A stretch of 64,000 nt of DNA from Bacillus thuringiensis. GTDB lineage: Bacteria; Bacillota; Bacilli; Bacillales; Bacillaceae_G. Position numbers and translations under genes: made by a program. Below the pieces are notes generated by a model. The model was not told the DNA's origin. It saw nothing but the letters and a program-made list of their open reading frames with translations, and ran no database searches. The stretch lies in NCBI RefSeq assembly GCF_001182785.1, contig NZ_CP012099.1, forward strand, positions 4,338,501 to 4,402,500, written 5' to 3'. This document shows positions 49,976 to 60,102 of the stretch, one piece after another (the stretch's first letter is position 1; the number at the start of each line of letters is the position of its first letter).

Positions 49976-51762
49976 TTTCTATTTGGTTTATTGCCTGATT
50001 GTAAGAAGAACGATAACACCCAAGCAATACCTGCTAGTATCGTTGCAATTAAGAAGGCATCGTTAATACCGTTAATTGCAGATAGCTTTGAAATTTGTCC
50101 ATATAATAGTTGTGTGCTCATCGCATCTCCTGCTTGAGCTGATCCAGCTAAAGCAGCTAAGCTTTGACCCATGCCGTGTACTTTATCAACTAATATTGGG
50201 TTTGAAGTTGTTAACATGTTGCCGTAATCTGCTACGTGAGCAGTTGTTTGTTGCGTCATAAGTGTGATTAAAATCGCTGTTCCGATTGAACCAGCTACTT
50301 GTCTTGACGTATTTTGCGTTGCTGTACCGTGAGAAATTAATTTCATCGGTAGCGCGTTCATACCAGCTGTCATAATTGGCATCATAATGAATGACATACC
50401 AATTGAACGTATAATATAATCCGTCATAATAACACTATACGGTGTATCCATCGATAATTTTGTAAATTCATATGTCGCATAGGTCGTAATTGCCAATCCA
50501 ATTATCGCTAATGGACGAATGCCATATTTATCGAATAATTTACCCGCTACTGGTCCCATGATCCCCATAATTAATGATCCTGGAAGAAGTAGTAAACCTG
50601 ATTCAATTGGCGTAAAGCCGCGAATATTTTGCAGATATACTGGAAGTAATAACATACCTCCGAATAATGCCATCGTAACGATTGCATTAATTACTAAAGT
50701 AAAAGTAAATACTGGGTATTTAAACACTTGTAAATCAAGCATTTTATTGTCCGTTGTTAACTCTCTCCAAATAAATAATGCTAAACCAATTACACCAATG
50801 ATAAGTGAAATAACAACTTCTGCACTAGTCCAACTATTATTTCCAGCCTCACTAAATCCGTACAGTAAGCTACCTAGTCCAATACTTGAACTAATTACAC
50901 CAAATACATCTAATTTCGTTTTAGACACTGGTTGAGCGAGTGTAAAGAATTTTAAAGATAGGAACGTAATAATTAAACCGATAATAAACATCGCATAGAA
51001 CATTAAATTCCAGCTATAGTTTTCAATAACCCAGCCTGTTACAGTTGGTCCAATAGCTGGCGCTAAAATCATTGCAACACCTAGTAATCCCATCGCTGCT
51101 CCGCGCTTATGAGGCGGGAATAACGTCATAAAGATGTTCATACCAACTGGCATTAAAATACCTGCACCGACCGCTTGAATAATACGACCTGTCATCATCA
51201 TTGTAAAGTTTCCTGATATAGCACAAATGATAGACCCTACAGTGAAGAATAACATTGCTGCTACAAATAATTTACGATACGTAAATCGTGAAACTAAAAA
51301 GGCACTAATCGGTACTAAAATACCATTTACAAGCATAAATCCTGTAATTAACCATTGCGCCGTTGAAGTTGATACGTTAAATTCATTCATTAACGGAGGC
51401 AATGCAACGTTAATGATTGTTTGGTTTAAAATAGAAACGAACATGCCGAGAATTAATACTGTTACAACTGCTTTTACATTCACATTCTCTATAGGCATAG
51501 ACGTTTGTTTTTTCGGCATTTCTTTTTCTTGTTTTACTTCTTCTTGCTTGCCTGTTTCTAATTCAACTACATTAGAAATTTCTACTTCTTGCTTTTGTTC
51601 ATTTTCTTTTTCTTCTGCTTCTAGCTTACTTACTTCTATTTTACTTACGGCTGGGACTTGTTCTTCTCCCACGTTCGTTTTTTTCTTTCGTAAAAGACGA
51701 TTTACAAGGAAGAAGACGATTATACAAAATAGTGCATATCCTACAATTGTAATTGAGGACAT
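49963..51762 (-). CDS. EmrB/QacA-type MFS drug efflux pump
   Basis: A 599-residue DHA2 (14-helix) major facilitator. The family core starts near residue 100 (VTVLILGMFVSILNQTIINVALPP) and includes TAQWLITGFMLVNGI and AVGAGILMPVGMN. The N terminus is odd: a separate membrane helix (residues 1-20) and an acidic/basic linker rich in Glu/Lys (30-85) precede the core. It should expel drugs with the EmrA-like adaptor encoded 12 bases upstream. The divergent TetR gene likely represses both. Confidence 0.9.
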   Translation of the reverse strand: MSSITIVGYALFCIIVFFLVNRLLRKKKTNVGEEQVPAVSKIEVSKLEAEEKENEQKQEVEISNVVELETGKQEEVKQEKEMPKKQTSMPIENVNVKAVVTVLILGMFVSILNQTIINVALPPLMNEFNVSTSTAQWLITGFMLVNGILVPISAFLVSRFTYRKLFVAAMLFFTVGSIICAISGNFTMMMTGRIIQAVGAGILMPVGMNIFMTLFPPHKRGAAMGLLGVAMILAPAIGPTVTGWVIENYSWNLMFYAMFIIGLIITFLSLKFFTLAQPVSKTKLDVFGVISSSIGLGSLLYGFSEAGNNSWTSAEVVISLIIGVIGLALFIWRELTTDNKMLDLQVFKYPVFTFTLVINAIVTMALFGGMLLLPVYLQNIRGFTPIESGLLLLPGSLIMGIMGPVAGKLFDKYGIRPLAIIGLAITTYATYEFTKLSMDTPYSVIMTDYIIRSIGMSFIMMPIMTAGMNALPMKLISHGTATQNTSRQVAGSIGTAILITLMTQQTTAHVADYGNMLTTSNPILVDKVHGMGQSLAALAGSAQAGDAMSTQLLYGQISKLSAINGINDAFLIATILAGIAWVLSFFLQSGNKPNRKAGN

Positions 51763-51774
51763 CTCATCTCCCCC

Positions 51775-52428
51775 TTACTTATGAATACGAACTGACACAT
51801 TCATTCCAGGAACAATATTTACTGATTTACTATGATCTAAAGAAATTTTAACTGGTACAACTTGCTTTACTTTCGTATAGTTCGCTGTTGCATTACTTGA
51901 TGGTAACATTGAGAATGTATTTGCTGTTGTTAATCCAACTTGTTCTACTTTCCCTGTTAACGTTGTATCTGGGTATGCATCTACATATACATCTACTGTT
52001 TGACCTTTTTGAACATCATCAATCACTGTTTCTTCAATGTTTGCTGTTACCCATAAATTGTTCATATCGAATGCGTAAGCAATCGGGCTACCAGCTCCAA
52101 CGAAAGCATTTGTTGTTGCGTTTGATTGTACAACCGTTGCATTTTGTGGAATTGTTACATCTACTGTTTGTTCTCCATTAGCTGCCGCTACAGTAACAGC
52201 ACCTAATTTATCGTTCTCATTATAATTTTTTCCTACTTCAGCTTTCCAGTCAGTTAGTTTACCTGCTACTGGCGAAGCAACCGGAATTACCTTTCCATCA
52301 ATCTTTGCATTGTCTGTTTTCAAGTAATTTTCCGTTTGGTTGTAATAGTAATAACCGCCAATACCGCCGCCAACTAGTACAATTAATGTGATAATGTTGA
52401 TAATTACCATTCTTCGAAACTGATTCAT
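51775..52428 (-). CDS. EmrA/HlyD-type membrane fusion protein
   Basis: A 217-residue adaptor with one N-terminal membrane helix (about 7-27) and a short HlyD periplasmic-type domain: LKTDNAKIDGKVIPVASPVAG, then GAPSIAYAF-like lipoyl and PDTTLTGKVEQVG barrel parts. It is short for the family because the coiled-coil hairpin is nearly absent, as in Gram-positive versions. It pairs with the MFS pump. ATG 52428 follows AAGGAGAGG. Confidence 0.87.
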   Translation of the reverse strand: MNQFRRMVIINIITLIVLVGGGIGGYYYYNQTENYLKTDNAKIDGKVIPVASPVAGKLTDWKAEVGKNYNENDKLGAVTVAAANGEQTVDVTIPQNATVVQSNATTNAFVGAGSPIAYAFDMNNLWVTANIEETVIDDVQKGQTVDVYVDAYPDTTLTGKVEQVGLTTANTFSMLPSSNATANYTKVKQVVPVKISLDHSKSVNIVPGMNVSVRIHK

Positions 52429-52660
52429 TGCATTCCTCTCCTTATATCGCATATAATTTTTTTCTAAACTATTTATGTCCTTATTGTTTAGATTGTTTAA
52501 TTGTTAATTATATTAACCTTTTAACAAAAAAATCACACCATCTGCAGCGTAAATCGAAACTTATCTACCTGCGAGCGGTGCTGATTTCTGAAGGACTATC
52601 GTTTATAATTATAAATAATTATTTTGAATCTACAACCGACAATTTACGTATGAAATGTTG

Positions 52661-52696
52661 CTTAAACAACAATATAATACCAATATGTTGTTTAAG
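52661..52696. promoter_or_regulatory. Probable TetR operator in the divergent efflux/regulator region
   Basis: Perfect 11-bp arms CTTAAACAACA (52661-52671) and TGTTGTTTAAG (52686-52696) with a 14-base AT-rich space, 29 bases upstream of the TetR-family gene. Confidence 0.7.
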
Positions 52697-52724
52697 TATA
52701 GAAAATTAAACGAGGAGAAGTAAA

Positions 52725-53342
52725 ATGTCTATTAAAAATACAAATGATCCACGTGTAAAGCGAACGAGACAACTCATTCAGGATGCTTTTGTCGCTTTAG
52801 TAGGCGAAAAAGGCTTTGAAAATGTAACTGTGCAACATATCGCAGAACGCGCTCCAGTAAATCGTGCTACATTTTATAGCCATTACCATGATAAATATGA
52901 CCTATTAGACAAAAGTATTGAAGAAATGTTAGAGAAGCTAGCAGAAGTAATTAAACCGAAAAATAGAAATAAAGAAGATTTTCAACTTACATTCGATTCA
53001 CCTCATCCTACATTTTTGGCTTTATTCGAACATATCGCAGAAAACGCGAACTTCTATAACGTTATGCTTGGGGATAAGGCTGCCGGAAACTATTCTTATA
53101 AAATGATGAAAACGATACAAGTGCATTTAACATTAAGCTTGTCTATTTCACAACCAGATGACGAAGATCTTATGGTTCCTCGTGATATTTTGATTAGTTA
53201 TGTGACAGGGGCTCACATCGGAATGATTATGTCATGGTTAAAAAGAGGAATGATATATACCCCGCATTTTATGGCGATGCAATTAACTCGTTTAATTATT
53301 TTAGGCGCTCATACTGCAGCGGGATTAGAGCGACCTTTTTAA
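52725..53342 (+). CDS. TetR-family regulator of the efflux pair
   Basis: A 205-residue repressor. The HTH domain is at 10-57 (RTRQLIQDAFVALV, VQHIAERAPVNRATFYSHY). C-terminal ligand domain from about 60 (CopY-independent, TetR_C type). Divergent from emrA/emrB-like genes with a palindrome between, so it likely represses both and is freed by a pump substrate. ATG 52725 follows GAGGAGAAG. It ends at a bidirectional terminator. Confidence 0.9.
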   Translation: MSIKNTNDPRVKRTRQLIQDAFVALVGEKGFENVTVQHIAERAPVNRATFYSHYHDKYDLLDKSIEEMLEKLAEVIKPKNRNKEDFQLTFDSPHPTFLALFEHIAENANFYNVMLGDKAAGNYSYKMMKTIQVHLTLSLSISQPDDEDLMVPRDILISYVTGAHIGMIMSWLKRGMIYTPHFMAMQLTRLIILGAHTAAGLERPF

Positions 53343-53382
53343 AACACAAAAAAGCGAAGGAAAATCTCCTTCGCTTTTTCTA
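53342..53382. terminator. Bidirectional terminator, TetR gene and M42 peptidase
   Basis: AAAAAAGCGAAGGA / TCCTTCGCTTTTT palindrome between the convergent genes. Confidence 0.9.
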
Positions 53383-54468
53383 TTAATTAAATGTAATGTT
53401 ATGTACAGCATCCTTATCAAGACGTTTAATAACTTCTACAATTAACTTTACTGCATTTTCATAATCATCACGGTGTAACATTGCTGCATGTGAATGGATA
53501 TAGCGTGTTGCAATTGTAATTGCCATAGAAGGAATACCGTTTACAGCAATGTGAATCGCACCCGCATCAGTTCCCCCGCCGGCTACTGAATCATATTGAT
53601 ACGGGATTTGTAATTCATCAGCAACATCAACTACGAAATCACGTAAACCTGTATGTCCAATAACAGAAGCATCATATAAAATGATTTGTGGTCCATCGCC
53701 CATTTTACTTTGCGCTTCTTTTGACGTTACACCCGGTGTATCTCCAGCGATACCAACATCTACTGCGAACGCGATATCTGGTTTAATATAATTCGCGGAT
53801 GTTTTTGCGCCACGAAGACCAACTTCTTCTTGTACAGTTCCAACGCCGTATACAACGTTTGGATGCTTTTCATCTTTTAATTGTTTTAATACGTCAATTG
53901 CAATTGCACAACCGATTCGGTTATCCCATGCTTTTGCGAGCAACATTTTTTCATTTTTCATCACTTGGAATTCAAAATAAGGTACAACTTGATCTCCTGG
54001 TCGTACGCCCCACTCCATCGCTTCTTCTTGGCTAGAAGCACCAATATCGATGAACATGTCTTTAATTTCAACTGGCTTTTTACGTGCTTCTGGAGGTAAA
54101 ATGTGCGGTGGTTTTGAACCAATTACACCTGTTACATCTCCTTTACGCGTTACAATCGTCACGCGCTGTGCAAGCATAACTTGTGACCACCAGCCACCAA
54201 CCGTTTGGAAACGAAGGAAACCTTTGTCATCAATTTGCGTAATCATAAAGCCAACTTCATCTAAATGACCTGCAACCATAATTTTTGGGCCGTTTTCTTC
54301 CCCTACTTTTTTCGCAACTAAACTTCCTAAATTATCAGTAGAAAGTTCGTCCGCAAACGGCTCAATATATTTCTTCATTACTTCACGTGGCTCACGTTCA
54401 TTACCAGCAATACCACGTGCATCCGTTAATTCTTTTAGCATTGTCAATGTCGCGTCTAATTTTGTCAT
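53383..54468 (-). CDS. M42 family aminopeptidase
   Basis: A 361-residue dinuclear metallo-aminopeptidase (YsdC/glutamyl-aminopeptidase class). Metal and catalytic residues are in [11 protein letters not shown] (near 62-72), [10 protein letters not shown] (near 175-184), [11 protein letters not shown] (catalytic Glu pair near 207-217), AVDVG, and [10 protein letters not shown]. It trims peptides in the cytoplasm. ATG 54468 follows AGGAGGG; a TTG at 54477 overlaps the SD and is not the start. Confidence 0.93.
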   Translation of the reverse strand: MTKLDATLTMLKELTDARGIAGNEREPREVMKKYIEPFADELSTDNLGSLVAKKVGEENGPKIMVAGHLDEVGFMITQIDDKGFLRFQTVGGWWSQVMLAQRVTIVTRKGDVTGVIGSKPPHILPPEARKKPVEIKDMFIDIGASSQEEAMEWGVRPGDQVVPYFEFQVMKNEKMLLAKAWDNRIGCAIAIDVLKQLKDEKHPNVVYGVGTVQEEVGLRGAKTSANYIKPDIAFAVDVGIAGDTPGVTSKEAQSKMGDGPQIILYDASVIGHTGLRDFVVDVADELQIPYQYDSVAGGGTDAGAIHIAVNGIPSMAITIATRYIHSHAAMLHRDDYENAVKLIVEVIKRLDKDAVHNITFN

Positions 54469-54538
54469 TGCCAACACCCTCCTTTTTCTTCAGTCAATTC
54501 ATTATACAATAATTAAATTGAAATATTCAAAAATTAAA

Positions 54539-55030
54539 TTAGTATCCTTGTGTTTGACGCTGATGATTAACTTCATTTTTATCTAAATATGCTTTTTCAA
54601 TCTCTTCTTGCTCAAATTCAAGTGCTTGTCCAAGTCGAAGATAGCTCGTAAATAATTCAATATAGTTTGTAATAGATGGTTGATCTGTAAAACGAATTAC
54701 TTTCGCATATGTGTCTAAGAAAATTTCCACTTGTGTTTTATTCGTTTGTGCACATTTATAGAATAGGAAGTTTTTATCAATACCTAAATCAATTCCGATT
54801 GATAAAATAAAATGCAAACCATCTACGTATTCTTCTAATATTACTTCACGTTCCGAAGCTGGTTTGTTGCTCCAATATTTAAAACAACGTGTTTCATTTG
54901 CAAGTTCTCCAATTTCTACAAGAAGAGCTAACATTTTTTCTTTTAACAATTTTTTCGGTTGTAAGTCATGTTCTTTTGCAATACGGTCATCTAATTCTTT
55001 TTGTAATTTAAATAGTTGTAGTAAGTCCAT
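54539..55030 (-). CDS. dUTP diphosphatase, dimeric (all-alpha NTP-PPase) type
   Basis: A 163-residue all-alpha enzyme that hydrolyses dUTP to dUMP, keeping uracil out of DNA. Metal-binding Glu/Asp residues lie in LLVEIGELANETRCFKYWS (about 40-58) and LEEYVDGLHFILSIG (about 68-82), the dUTPase-2 pattern. ATG 55030 follows GGAGGACAAT; the upstream in-frame ATG at 55051 sits ahead of that SD. Stands alone between M42 peptidase and the rplT operon. Confidence 0.85.
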   Translation of the reverse strand: MDLLQLFKLQKELDDRIAKEHDLQPKKLLKEKMLALLVEIGELANETRCFKYWSNKPASEREVILEEYVDGLHFILSIGIDLGIDKNFLFYKCAQTNKTQVEIFLDTYAKVIRFTDQPSITNYIELFTSYLRLGQALEFEQEEIEKAYLDKNEVNHQRQTQGY

Positions 55031-55051
55031 TCTATTGTCCTCCTCCAACAT

Positions 55052-55280
55052 CGCATGTTACGCAACAATGTTGTTTCATCTCAAAATTCATTATTATGTT
55101 TCAGTTCTTATGAATAAGTCAGCTATCTACCTCTTTATAAAATAGCTTGTCCTTAATTTGCAAATACGTTTCAGTCATCGCTCTTAAATTGTTCATCTGA
55201 TGAAAGTTCCATATCATCTTTCCATTATAGCAGTGTCGTTTCGGCTAGGAAAGATACTCTTCTTTCCAAACGTGCATAAT
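55052..55280. other. Intergenic region, no gene seen
   Basis: Upstream region of the dUTPase gene. AT-rich, with no supported ORF or hairpin. It probably holds the dUTPase promoter. Confidence 0.35.
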
Positions 55281-55310
55281 TAAAAAAAGCCAGGAGGATT
55301 CTCCTGACTT
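55281..55310 (-). terminator. Second downstream terminator of the rplT operon region
   Basis: AAGTCAGGAG / CTCCTGGCTT hairpin with T7 on the minus strand, about 115 bases past the first rplT terminator. The segment between the two could be a short transcript. Confidence 0.7.
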
Positions 55311-55423
55311 CATATATATATTCTTCTATATCACTATAGTTTTTATGTTGATTTTGTCATATCGATAACAACACATCCGTTAGTCTTTAGAACTTCAAAC
55401 TTCTCTCTGAATACAAACAAAAA

Positions 55424-55455
55424 ACCTTAGAAGAAAATTCTTCTAAGGTTTCAAC
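55424..55455 (-). terminator. rplT terminator
   Basis: AAACCTTAGAAG / CTTCTAAGGTTT hairpin with T6 right after the rplT stop codon. Confidence 0.92.
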
Positions 55456-55462
55456 TAATTAA

Positions 55463-55819
55463 TTAGTTAATGTTGTTTTTTGCAACTGTTGCTAATTCAG
55501 CGAAAGCTTTTTCGTCATGAACAGCTAAGTCAGCAAGCATCTTGCGGTTAACTTCGATGCCAGCATTTTTTAAACCGTGCATTAAGCGGCTGTAAGAAAG
55601 ACCATTCATACGAGCTGCTGCGTTGATACGTGTGATCCATAATTTACGGAAGTCACGTTTCTTTTGACGACGGTCACGGAATGCATACATTAGAGATTTC
55701 ATAACCTGTTGGTTAGCAACCTTGAATAATGTATTTTTTGAACCGTAGTAACCTTTTGCTAATTTTATAACTTTTTTACGACGTTGACGAGTAACTGTAC
55801 CACCTTTTACTCTTGGCAT
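55463..55819 (-). CDS. rplT: 50S ribosomal protein L20
   Basis: A 118-residue basic protein needed for early 50S assembly: [32 protein letters not shown] and [14 protein letters not shown]20 also represses its own operon by binding the leader. Last gene of infC-rpmI-rplT, with full family length. Confidence 0.98.
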
Positions 55820-55856
55820 AATATTACCTCCTAATTGTTCTATATATCAGCCGAAC

Positions 55857-56057
55857 TTATTTTAAGTTGTCAAGCATTTGACGAATGCGTTTGAAGTCAC
55901 CAGCGCTTACTACACCAGCTTTACGTAGTTTACGTTTAGCTTTTGTAGATTTGTTAGCGAATAAATGGCTTGTGTAAGCGTGAGAACGTTTCAGTTTACC
56001 TGATCCAGTCTTTTTGAAACGCTTTGCAGCGCCGCGATGAGTTTTTTGTTTAGGCAT
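55857..56057 (-). CDS. rpmI: 50S ribosomal protein L35
   Basis: A 66-residue very basic protein: [18 protein letters not shown] and [15 protein letters not shown], standard L35. Lies between infC and rplT, 37 bases before rplT, SD GGAGGAAAT. Confidence 0.98.
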
Positions 56058-56078
56058 AGGTATTTCCTCCTCTATCTA

Positions 56079-56594
56079 TTACTTATCGTTTTTCGGTGCT
56101 AAAACTAAGAACATACTGCGTCCTTCCATTTTAGGCTTAGATTCAACTGTACTAACTTCAGCACAAGCTTCTGAGAAGCGATCTAAAACACGTTGACCGA
56201 TTTCTTTATGAGTAATGGCACGTCCTTTAAAGCGAATTGACGCTTTAACCTTGTCGCCTTTCTCTAAAAACTTGATAGCATTACGAAGTTTTGTGTTAAA
56301 GTCGTGTTCATCAATTGTTGGACTTAAACGAACTTCTTTCATGCTAATTACTTTTTGATTTTTGCGCTGCTCTTTTTCTTTCTTCTGTTGCTCAAAGCGG
56401 AATTTACCGTAGTCCATAATGCGGCATACTGGCGGTTTCGCATTTGGAGCAACTAATACTAAATCAAGATTAAGATTTGCAGCTAAGTCTAAAGCGTCAT
56501 TACGAGACTTGATTCCAAGTTGATCGCCATTTGCGCCAACTAAACGTACTTCACGTGCACGAATTTGCTCGTTAATCATCATATCCTTGCTAAT
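56079..56594 (-). CDS. infC: Translation initiation factor IF-3 (AUU start)
   Basis: A 171-residue factor that prevents premature subunit joining and checks the start codon. N domain ([14 protein letters not shown]), linker and C domain ([19 protein letters not shown]). The start is ATT at 56592-56594, the rare AUU codon of infC, read as Met. GGAGGTGG (56601-56608) is 6 bases upstream and the family N terminus SKDxxINEQ begins there. An ATG frame from 56666 would add 24 residues from the leader. IF-3 rejects AUU, giving autoregulation. Confidence 0.95.
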   Translation of the reverse strand: MSKDMMINEQIRAREVRLVGANGDQLGIKSRNDALDLAANLNLDLVLVAPNAKPPVCRIMDYGKFRFEQQKKEKEQRKNQKVISMKEVRLSPTIDEHDFNTKLRNAIKFLEKGDKVKASIRFKGRAITHKEIGQRVLDRFSEACAEVSTVESKPKMEGRSMFLVLAPKNDK

Positions 56595-56609
56595 AGTAAG
56601 CCACCTCCA

Positions 56610-56800
56610 AGGTTTTCTCAGAACATATTTTGTAGTCATAGAACCCGACAAAAAAAGTGCGGGCATACGACACCCACACTTGTAAAATCTTAAGTAAGAA
56701 ATACATTTACCTGCTAACTGCGAATGCGTCCATCAGGTGAGAAGCGGGTGCTTCTACTTGTTCCACAAAACAATATTCTATTATCCTTGATGAGTTTATC
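56610..56800 (-). promoter_or_regulatory. L20-type leader of infC-rpmI-rplT
   Basis: Transcribed leader with a terminator-like stem AAGTGTGGGT / GCCCGCACTT and T7 at 56647-56681, just before infC. This fits the Bacillus L20 leader, where L20 binding promotes termination. Full fold not computed. Confidence 0.75.
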
Positions 56801-56821
56801 ATAGGACATGACGTCTGTCAA
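56793..56821 (-). promoter_or_regulatory. Main infC promoter
   Basis: On the minus strand TTGACA at 56816-56821, 17 bases, TAAACT at 56793-56798. Confidence 0.75.
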
Positions 56822-56855
56822 GAAGACGCGATGTGTTTTACTAACAACAAGAAAT

Positions 56856-56884
56856 ATTGTAACAAACAACTAACATACTTGCAA
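56856..56884 (-). promoter_or_regulatory. Second infC promoter
   Basis: Minus strand TTGCAA (56879-56884), 17 bases, TACAAT (56856-56861). Tandem with the promoter at 56793. Confidence 0.55.
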
Positions 56885-56945
56885 TACTTTTTTATGATAA
56901 GTGGTACATGGTTATTTTTTCTAATTCTCCTCAAGTATATTACAT

Positions 56946-56975
56946 AAAAAAGCCGCGGTATACCGCGGCTTTTTC
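56946..56975 (-). terminator. thrS terminator
   Basis: AAAGCCGCGGTAT / ATACCGCGGCTTT perfect palindrome with T-run right after the thrS stop codon. Confidence 0.92.
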
Positions 56976-58913
56976 TTATCGTTTTCCTTCTACTTTAATC
57001 ATGTCAACAAAAGCATCTAATGCGATTGTTTCTGATTTTTGTTCACCATATTTACGTACGTTTACGCCGTTTTCAGTTACTTCATTGTCACCTACTACAA
57101 GCATGTACGGAATTTTTTGCATTTGTGCTTCACGGATTTTGTAACCGATCTTCTCTTCACGAGTGTCTAATTCAACACGGATACCCGCACGACGCAATTC
57201 GTCTTGTACTTTCTTCGCATAGTCTAAATGTACTTGCGGAGAAACTGGAATTACTTGTACTTGAACTGGAGCTAACCAAGTTGGGAATGCACCTTTGTAT
57301 TCTTCAATTAAGAAGGCTACGAAGCGTTCCATAGTTGATACAACACCACGGTGAATTACAACTGGACGATGTTGCTTACCGTCTTCGCCAACATAAGTTA
57401 ATTCAAAGCGTTCTGGAAGTAAGAAGTCTAATTGTACAGTTGAAAGTGTTTCGTCTTTTCCAAGAGCAGTACGGACTTGAACATCAAGTTTTGGACCGTA
57501 GAATGCCGCTTCACCTTCAGCTTCATAGTAATCAAGACCCATTTCATCCATAGCTTCTTTTAACATACCTTGTGCTTTTTCCCACATCTCATCATCCGCA
57601 TAATACTTTTTAGTATCTGCTGGGTCGCGATAAGATAGACGGAATGAGTAGTTCTCTAAACCGAAATCTTTGTACACTTCTAGCGTTAAGTTTACAACAC
57701 GTTTTAACTCTTCTTTAATTTGATCTGGACGAACGAAAATGTGCGCATCGTTTAAAGTCATTCCGCGTACACGTTGTAATCCAGATAACGCACCTGACAT
57801 TTCATAACGGTGCATTGTTCCAAGTTCCGCAATACGGATTGGTAATTCACGGTAGCTGTGAATATCATTTTTATAAACCATCATATGGTGAGGACAGTTC
57901 ATTGGACGAAGAACTAATTCTTCATTATCCATTTCCATTGATGGGAACATGCCATCACGGTAGTGATTCCAGTGACCAGAAGTTTCATATAACTCTCTAC
58001 TTCCTAATACTGGAGTGTATACGTGATCATAGCCTAAGCTTGCTTCTTTATCAACGATGTAACGCTCGATAATACGACGAATTGTTGCACCCTTTGGTAA
58101 CCAAAGTGGTAAACCTTGTCCTACTTTTTGGCTATTAGTAAATAGTTTTAATTCTTTACCTAATTTACGGTGATCGCGCTCTTTCGCTTCTTCAAGCATA
58201 CGTAAGTGCTCATCTAATTCTGCTTTCTTAACGAATGCAGTACCGTAAATACGTTGTAACATTTTATTATTGCTATCGCCGCGCCAGTAAGCACCTGCAA
58301 CGCTTAATAATTTAAACACTTTAATTTTCCCTGTAGATGGAAGGTGAACACCACGGCAAAGGTCGAAGAATTCGCCTTGCTCATAGATTGAAATAACTGC
58401 ATCCTCTGGAAGATCGTTAATTAAATCTAATTTTAACTCATCACCAATTTCTTCAAAGCGACGAAGTGCTTCTGCACGTGGTACTTCGTGACGAACGATT
58501 TCTAAGTTCTCGTTCACGATTTTTTGCATTTCTTTTTCGATTTTCTTGAAGTCTTCAACTGTAATTGCTTCTTCCATATCAATATCGTAGTAGAAGCCAT
58601 TTTCGATTACTGGACCAATACCAAGTTCAAGCTTAACATCTTTATATAAACGTTTTAACGCTTGTGCTAATAGGTGGGCTGTTGAATGGCGTAAAATGTA
58701 TAAGCCATCTTCAGAATCTAATGTAATAATAGAAACTGCTCCATCTTCTTCGATTGGTGTAACAAGATCAATCATCTCATCGTTTAATTTTCCAGCCACA
58801 GCTTTTTTCTTTAAGCCTGGGCTAATAGAAGCTGCGATTTCTTCAGTTGTTACGCCTTTTGGAAACTCCTTCACAGCTCCATCAGGGAAAGTAATTTTAA
58901 CTACATCTGCCAT
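56976..58913 (-). CDS. thrS: Threonyl-tRNA synthetase
   Basis: A 645-residue class II enzyme. TGS domain (1-65; [21 protein letters not shown]), editing domain ([14 protein letters not shown], then [11 protein letters not shown]), catalytic core with zinc ligands in [13 protein letters not shown] and [16 protein letters not shown] (motif 2 region), and anticodon domain ([15 protein letters not shown]). Start ATG 58913 follows GAGGAGTG; GTG one codon earlier is possible. A T-box with specifier ACC controls it. Confidence 0.97.
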   Translation of the reverse strand: MADVVKITFPDGAVKEFPKGVTTEEIAASISPGLKKKAVAGKLNDEMIDLVTPIEEDGAVSIITLDSEDGLYILRHSTAHLLAQALKRLYKDVKLELGIGPVIENGFYYDIDMEEAITVEDFKKIEKEMQKIVNENLEIVRHEVPRAEALRRFEEIGDELKLDLINDLPEDAVISIYEQGEFFDLCRGVHLPSTGKIKVFKLLSVAGAYWRGDSNNKMLQRIYGTAFVKKAELDEHLRMLEEAKERDHRKLGKELKLFTNSQKVGQGLPLWLPKGATIRRIIERYIVDKEASLGYDHVYTPVLGSRELYETSGHWNHYRDGMFPSMEMDNEELVLRPMNCPHHMMVYKNDIHSYRELPIRIAELGTMHRYEMSGALSGLQRVRGMTLNDAHIFVRPDQIKEELKRVVNLTLEVYKDFGLENYSFRLSYRDPADTKKYYADDEMWEKAQGMLKEAMDEMGLDYYEAEGEAAFYGPKLDVQVRTALGKDETLSTVQLDFLLPERFELTYVGEDGKQHRPVVIHRGVVSTMERFVAFLIEEYKGAFPTWLAPVQVQVIPVSPQVHLDYAKKVQDELRRAGIRVELDTREEKIGYKIREAQMQKIPYMLVVGDNEVTENGVNVRKYGEQKSETIALDAFVDMIKVEGKR

Positions 58914-58943
58914 CACTGGTCACTCCTCTTTTTCTCAAAATAA

Positions 58944-59185
58944 AAAACACTCATCCCGTAAAAAGGGACGAGTGTTGAATTCGTGGTTCCACCCTTGTTC
59001 CAATTAACATAATCGTTAATTGCTCAAGTTCAACATAACGGTGTTGTCCGTTAGCAATTACTAAAAGAATCGTTCACTGCTAAAGTTTAGAGGTGGTAAG
59101 TAATAATCCCGTAATAGGAAGCTCACACCCTAAGGCTTCCCTCTCTGAAAATCGTAGAAAACTACTCATGTCCTCATCATGACAT
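58944..59185 (-). promoter_or_regulatory. T-box riboswitch of thrS, specifier ACC (Thr)
   Basis: T-box AGGGTGGAACCACGA at 58981-58995, specifier ACC at 59095-59097 before ACCTCT, stem I start ATGAGGACATGAG near 59178. Terminator CACTCGTCCC / GGGATGAGTG with T6 at 58944-58974. Very like the BrnQ-gene leader. Confidence 0.95.
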
Positions 59186-59220
59186 TTCAATATATTTCAT
59201 TTATGTAGGTAATTATATGC

Positions 59221-60102
59221 TCAAAAACTTAGAAAATCAAGGGCGTTACCTTTATTTTTTAAATTTTTCACATTGCGCTCAAAATCATGTAATCCATGTA
59301 ATTGGACCCGTTCTTGAAACACATTTCGCAAAGTAATAATCATATTATGGTCTTGTTCTTTCGTATATAAATAAATCTTTTTTGGCGAAATAGAAAGAAG
59401 CGGCGCAATTACTTTCGTATCAATATATACATCATTTTGTTTTAATAATTCCTCATCTATATATTGGACCAACTTCTCCTGTTTTAAACGTCTACCTTTA
59501 TCATCATAAAAGATAAAGCTTTCATCAAAAACAAGATGCACACAGGACAATCGTGATTTACGGCTACTCACTTGTTGCCGAAGCGTCTCAATAAACATTT
59601 GGTATTCTTGTTCCATCTTATACTCATCAATTGCCACTTCCGCAAGTTTAGCCACCATTTCCCTATATGTACGAAGACGAAAACGGATATATGATGAAAA
59701 CGAGAATGAGAGCGGATCACAAAGCCAATTATTTAAAGAAGACTTAATATATGACTCAAATGCGTTACGCGTTAAATCCTGAGCTACCCCTTTTCTTCTT
59801 CCCTTTAAAATCTCATGTGCCATGTGCAATATTTGATGACACTCTTCTTGTTCTTCATAAAAAAACTTTTCTTTTAAGATCGTATAAATCCACTCATTTT
59901 GTTTCACATTCACAATGAAATACACCATTACTGGCAATAAGATCTTTTCAATATAATTCGATTCACGTACTGGTATGTGAATCACCACTTTTTGTTCCTG
60001 TAAATACACACTCGTTTCCTTATATAATACTTCCGCTCTTTTCAGCAATTGTCTATATACGTGCATAGCATCATTTTTTTCTTCGAAGCAAATTTCAATC
60101 AC
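59221..60102 (-). CDS. ytxC: YtxC-like protein
   Basis: A 293-residue protein of the YtxC family, between dnaI and thrS as in B. subtilis. No signal peptide or strong membrane segment. It has mainly helical content with LKGRRKGVAQDLT, SLNNWLCDPLSFSFSSYIRFR and a C-terminal domain VFDESFIFYDDKGR. The family is linked to sporulation genes, role unknown. Start GTG 60102 after AGGGGGGAC. Confidence 0.8.
   Translation of the reverse strand: MIEICFEEKNDAMHVYRQLLKRAEVLYKETSVYLQEQKVVIHIPVRESNYIEKILLPVMVYFIVNVKQNEWIYTILKEKFFYEEQEECHQILHMAHEILKGRRKGVAQDLTRNAFESYIKSSLNNWLCDPLSFSFSSYIRFRLRTYREMVAKLAEVAIDEYKMEQEYQMFIETLRQQVSSRKSRLSCVHLVFDESFIFYDDKGRRLKQEKLVQYIDEELLKQNDVYIDTKVIAPLLSISPKKIYLYTKEQDHNMIITLRNVFQERVQLHGLHDFERNVKNLKNKGNALDFLSF

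Noticed and set aside
55343..55417. Short frame ending VVIDMTKST as a real gene
   Set aside because: No ATG or SD and fewer than 30 codons. Kept only as a possible remnant in the findings.
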